From contig HF998482.1 in assembly GCA_000433775.1 (NCBI GenBank), positions 17,358 to 26,537 on the forward strand: DNA of 9,180 nt, written 5' to 3'. Below, in pieces: positions 8,057 through 9,180 of this stretch. How positions within the stretch are numbered: the stretch's first letter is position 1; each line of letters begins with the position of its first letter. The position numbers were made by a program, and so were the translations under genes. Below the pieces are notes generated by a model. It made no database searches. It was not told the DNA's origin and was given only the letters and a program-made list of their open reading frames with translations. The DNA is from Corallococcus sp. CAG:1435. GTDB taxonomy: Bacteria; Bacillota; Clostridia; Christensenellales; CAG-314.

Positions 8057-8122
8057 CAGACAACATAAAGTATCAATTTTTCATTTACGTATGCAAATTT
8101 TTGATACAATCAACCTTGTCTG
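8057..8122. repeat. Nested inverted repeat downstream of rqcH
   Basis: An outer pair CAGACAA (8057-8063) and TTGTCTG (8116-8122), and an inner pair GTATCAA (8070-8076) and TTGATAC (8101-8107), are both exact 7-bp reverse complements in nested order. ATTT (8083-8086) and AAAT (8095-8098) can pair further inside. An internal loop of 6 and 8 bases separates the two main helices. It has no T run after it on the plus strand, so it is not a standard rqcH terminator. Confidence 0.6.
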
Positions 8123-8215
8123 CGTGCTTTACTACGTTTGAAAGTCAACGTTTAAGAAACACTTTGGATGTTTACGTTTACGTGAAAATTTGTTTGACAT
8201 GAAAAATTGACAACG

Positions 8216-8249
8216 AAAAAGGGGGATTTCAAAAGGGTGATAAGTCCCC
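8216..8249 (-). terminator. Terminator-like hairpin with no obvious upstream gene
   Basis: On the minus strand GGGGA (8249-8245) pairs with TCCCC (8226-8222); two more A-T pairs follow after one mismatch. One unpaired C and then five T (8220-8216) come next. The only annotated upstream minus-strand gene, yebC, already has a stronger terminator at 8761-8791. The hairpin suggests a separate small transcript or chance. Confidence 0.4.
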
Positions 8250-8431
8250 TACTGTTTTGAAAACACCTTTTGGGTTACTCTCAACACTTCCCGCTTTGCA
8301 GTTATCTGCTACAAACTCATTTGAAATTTTACTTTACTGTCAAAAGGCATTGAGGGTTCTGCCGTAAGTTTTCATTTTCATGCAATGGATAATTCGCAGC
8401 ATTTTTACGAAAATTTTGGCGTTTTTGCATT

Positions 8432-8465
8432 AAAATACCGCTGAAACTTCATTGTGCAGTATTTT
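8432..8465 (-). repeat. 10-bp hairpin with a G-U pair on the minus strand
   Basis: Arms 8456-8465 and 8432-8441 pair at all ten positions when read on the minus strand, nine Watson-Crick and one U-G. On the plus strand that position is a C-A mismatch. The 14-base loop can form a further 3-bp stem (TGA with TCA) around a four-base loop. It looks like an RNA stem from minus-strand transcription, but no promoter was found. Confidence 0.45.
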
Positions 8466-8501
8466 GTTGTTCAAACACTACCCAGCAGTTGTTCAAACGC
8501 T
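8466..8501. repeat. Two 14-bp direct repeats
   Basis: GTTGTTCAAACRCT occurs at 8466-8479 (R = A) and 8488-8501 (R = G), separated by eight bases. The 22-base period is about two helical turns, as expected of a tandem binding site. There is no gene promoter nearby that I can identify. Confidence 0.5.
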
Positions 8502-8554
8502 CGTCAAACAACACTAGTTGCGCCAATTTCTTCGATCACGTTTTGATTTACTGT

Positions 8555-8601
8555 CCGTAAACTGTAAAACAATAACTGTTTTTGCCGTAATCTGAAAAAC
8601 A
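8555..8601. repeat. Two imperfect 17-bp direct repeats, 30 bases apart
   Basis: The segments at 8555-8571 and 8585-8601 share CCGTAAnCTGnAAAACA and agree at 15 of 17 positions. A weak hairpin, AAAACA (8566-8571) with TGTTTT (8577-8582), lies across the first copy and the spacer. Confidence 0.45.
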
Positions 8602-8613
8602 CGCTTGGCGTGT
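8595..8613 (-). terminator. Short terminator-like hairpin (possible back-up terminator)
   Basis: On the minus strand ACACGC (8613-8608) and GCGTGT (8604-8599) form a 6-bp stem around the loop CAA, followed by four T (8598-8595). It lies downstream of the main yebC terminator. It could catch read-through or end a small transcript starting near 8640-8750, but no promoter there is convincing. Confidence 0.35.
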
Positions 8614-8757
8614 CCATTCATTAGGTATAAAGTTGAAGACGTCCGTCTTTTCCGAATCACGGCATTTTGCGACTTAACATGCGCATGCGAAATCGGCTTT
8701 TAAGCATTTTTCCAAAGTAAAAAGCAAGGATTTGTACACAAAAAACACAAACGTATT

Positions 8758-8798
8758 AAAAAAGGCGTAACACAAAAGTTGTTACGCCTTTATTTTTT
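8758..8798. terminator. Strong bidirectional intrinsic terminator between rqcH and yebC
   Basis: A perfect 12-bp stem (8761-8772 with 8780-8791) closes a seven-base loop. Read on the minus strand it ends in six T (8763-8758), and on the plus strand in TTTATTTTTT. It starts 19 bases past the yebC stop and is its terminator. It is also the first strong terminator met by plus-strand transcription from rqcH. Confidence 0.92.
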
Positions 8799-8810
8799 GC
8801 TGTTGATAAA

Positions 8811-9180
8811 TTATTCCTCTTCGGGCAAAGCCACGTTGTGATAGACATTCTGAACGTCGTCGTTGTCTTCCAAAGCGTCCAACATTCTTTGGAATTTAAC
8901 GAGGTTTTCGCCTTCCAAAGTTACCATAGTTTGCGGCAACCACACCATTTCGGCGGAAACGAGGTTGAGCCCCTTTGCCACCACTGCGTCACGCACCGAC
9001 GCCAGCGAGGAAGTTTCGCAAGTGATATCCACCATACCGTCTTCCACAGAAACATCATCGGCACCTGCCTCGATTGCCAATTCGAAAGCGCTGTCTTCAT
9101 CGAGATTTACCGTGTTTTCCGCAACTACAACGCCCTTTCTTGCAAACAAAAAACTTACACAGTTTGTCTGTCCCAAACTG
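8811..9180 (-). CDS. yebC: YebC/PmpR family protein, C-terminal half (runs off right edge)
   Basis: YebC/PmpR/TACO1-family proteins were long annotated as transcriptional regulators; more recent work links members to translation, including relief of stalling at proline-rich stretches. The visible part is about 123 residues, roughly half of the usual 240-250. It opens SLGQTNCVSFLFARKGVVV, equivalent to the family segment written NLGxxGCVxxxFxxKG, and continues through an acidic stretch (AIEAGADDVSVEDGMVDITC). It ends with an alpha/beta domain and the acidic tail ALEDNDDVQNVYHNVALPEEE, a hallmark of the family. The frame is open to the window edge, so the start lies outside. The TAA at 8811-8813 is followed by a strong terminator. 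The gene is convergent with rqcH. Whether it is the YebC1 or YebC2 type cannot be settled from this half. Confidence 0.92.
   Translation of the reverse strand, partial: SLGQTNCVSFLFARKGVVVAENTVNLDEDSAFELAIEAGADDVSVEDGMVDITCETSSLASVRDAVVAKGLNLVSAEMVWLPQTMVTLEGENLVKFQRMLDALEDNDDVQNVYHNVALPEEE

Larger units (their letters stand above)
8026..8810. other. Gene-free, repeat-rich 785-base gap between convergent genes
   Basis: No frame of 60 codons or more with family resemblance exists on either strand. I see no tRNA, no tmRNA or RNase P landmarks, no CRISPR and no transposase remnant. The gap has nested inverted repeats (8057-8122), a terminator-like hairpin with alternative pairings on the minus strand (8214-8276), a 10-bp imperfect hairpin (8432-8465), two sets of direct repeats (8466-8501, 8555-8601), a second terminator-like hairpin (8595-8613), the palindrome CATGCGCATG (8679-8688) and a strong bidirectional terminator (8761-8791). 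It could be a structured non-coding RNA locus, decayed mobile DNA, or a long rqcH 3' region. Confidence 0.6.

Noticed and set aside
8194..8219. Two TTGACA hexamers 13 bases apart as -35 boxes
   Set aside because: Neither is followed at 16-18 bases by a -10-like hexamer.
8221..8280. tmRNA, 6S RNA, RNase P RNA or SRP RNA in the gap
   Set aside because: None of the conserved landmark sequences of these RNAs is present on either strand.
8329..8430. 33-residue minus-strand frame (starts MQKRQNFRKN) inside the gap
   Set aside because: No ribosome-binding site before the ATG and no resemblance to a known protein; expected by chance in 785 bases.
8466..8601. CRISPR-like array
   Set aside because: Only two copies of each repeat, with spacers of 8 and 13 bases and unrelated repeat families; no cas genes.

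Overview
The window carries a proteostasis and translation quality-control neighbourhood from a bacterium of the Bacillota. The class is most likely Clostridia and probably an uncultured lineage. I base this on the gene order tig-clpP-clpX-lon-engB, typical of Clostridia-type genomes, on strong Shine-Dalgarno sites (AAGGAG, AGGAGG), on sigma-A-like promoters with 17-base spacers, and on a full-length RqcH protein. I cannot name genus or family. The standard genetic code fits every gene.

Layout: bases 1-5954 hold five genes on the minus strand, read right to left. They are tig (trigger factor), clpP, clpX, then lon and the 5' part of engB, which runs off the left edge. A strong intrinsic terminator after clpX is followed at once by a TTGCAA-N17-TATAAT promoter. 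This gives two transcription units, tig-clpP-clpX and lon-engB. The lonB gene often found between clpX and lon in relatives is absent. Bases 5955-6324 are a divergent control region with one promoter for tig and one for the plus-strand gene at 6325-8025, an RqcH/NFACT protein. Bases 8026-8810 have no convincing gene. They lie between the convergent rqcH and yebC genes and hold many inverted and direct repeats and a strong bidirectional terminator at 8761-8791. The C-terminal half of a YebC/PmpR-family protein fills the right edge on the minus strand.

Functional picture: trigger factor meets nascent chains at the ribosome exit. RqcH tags chains stalled on 50S subunits with alanine tails, and in Bacillus subtilis such tails are degraded by ClpXP. 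Lon removes misfolded proteins, EngB acts in 50S assembly, and YebC-family proteins have been linked to relief of ribosome stalling. Here the tagging factor (rqcH) and the protease that can remove its products (clpP, clpX) share one divergent promoter region.

The protein genes are ordinary, intact housekeeping genes. The least explained part is the 785-base gap 8026-8810. It includes a set of mutually exclusive helices ending in a T run on the minus strand, and a 10-bp helix whose only non-Watson-Crick pair is G-U when read on the minus strand. These are candidates for a structured RNA, not proof of one.
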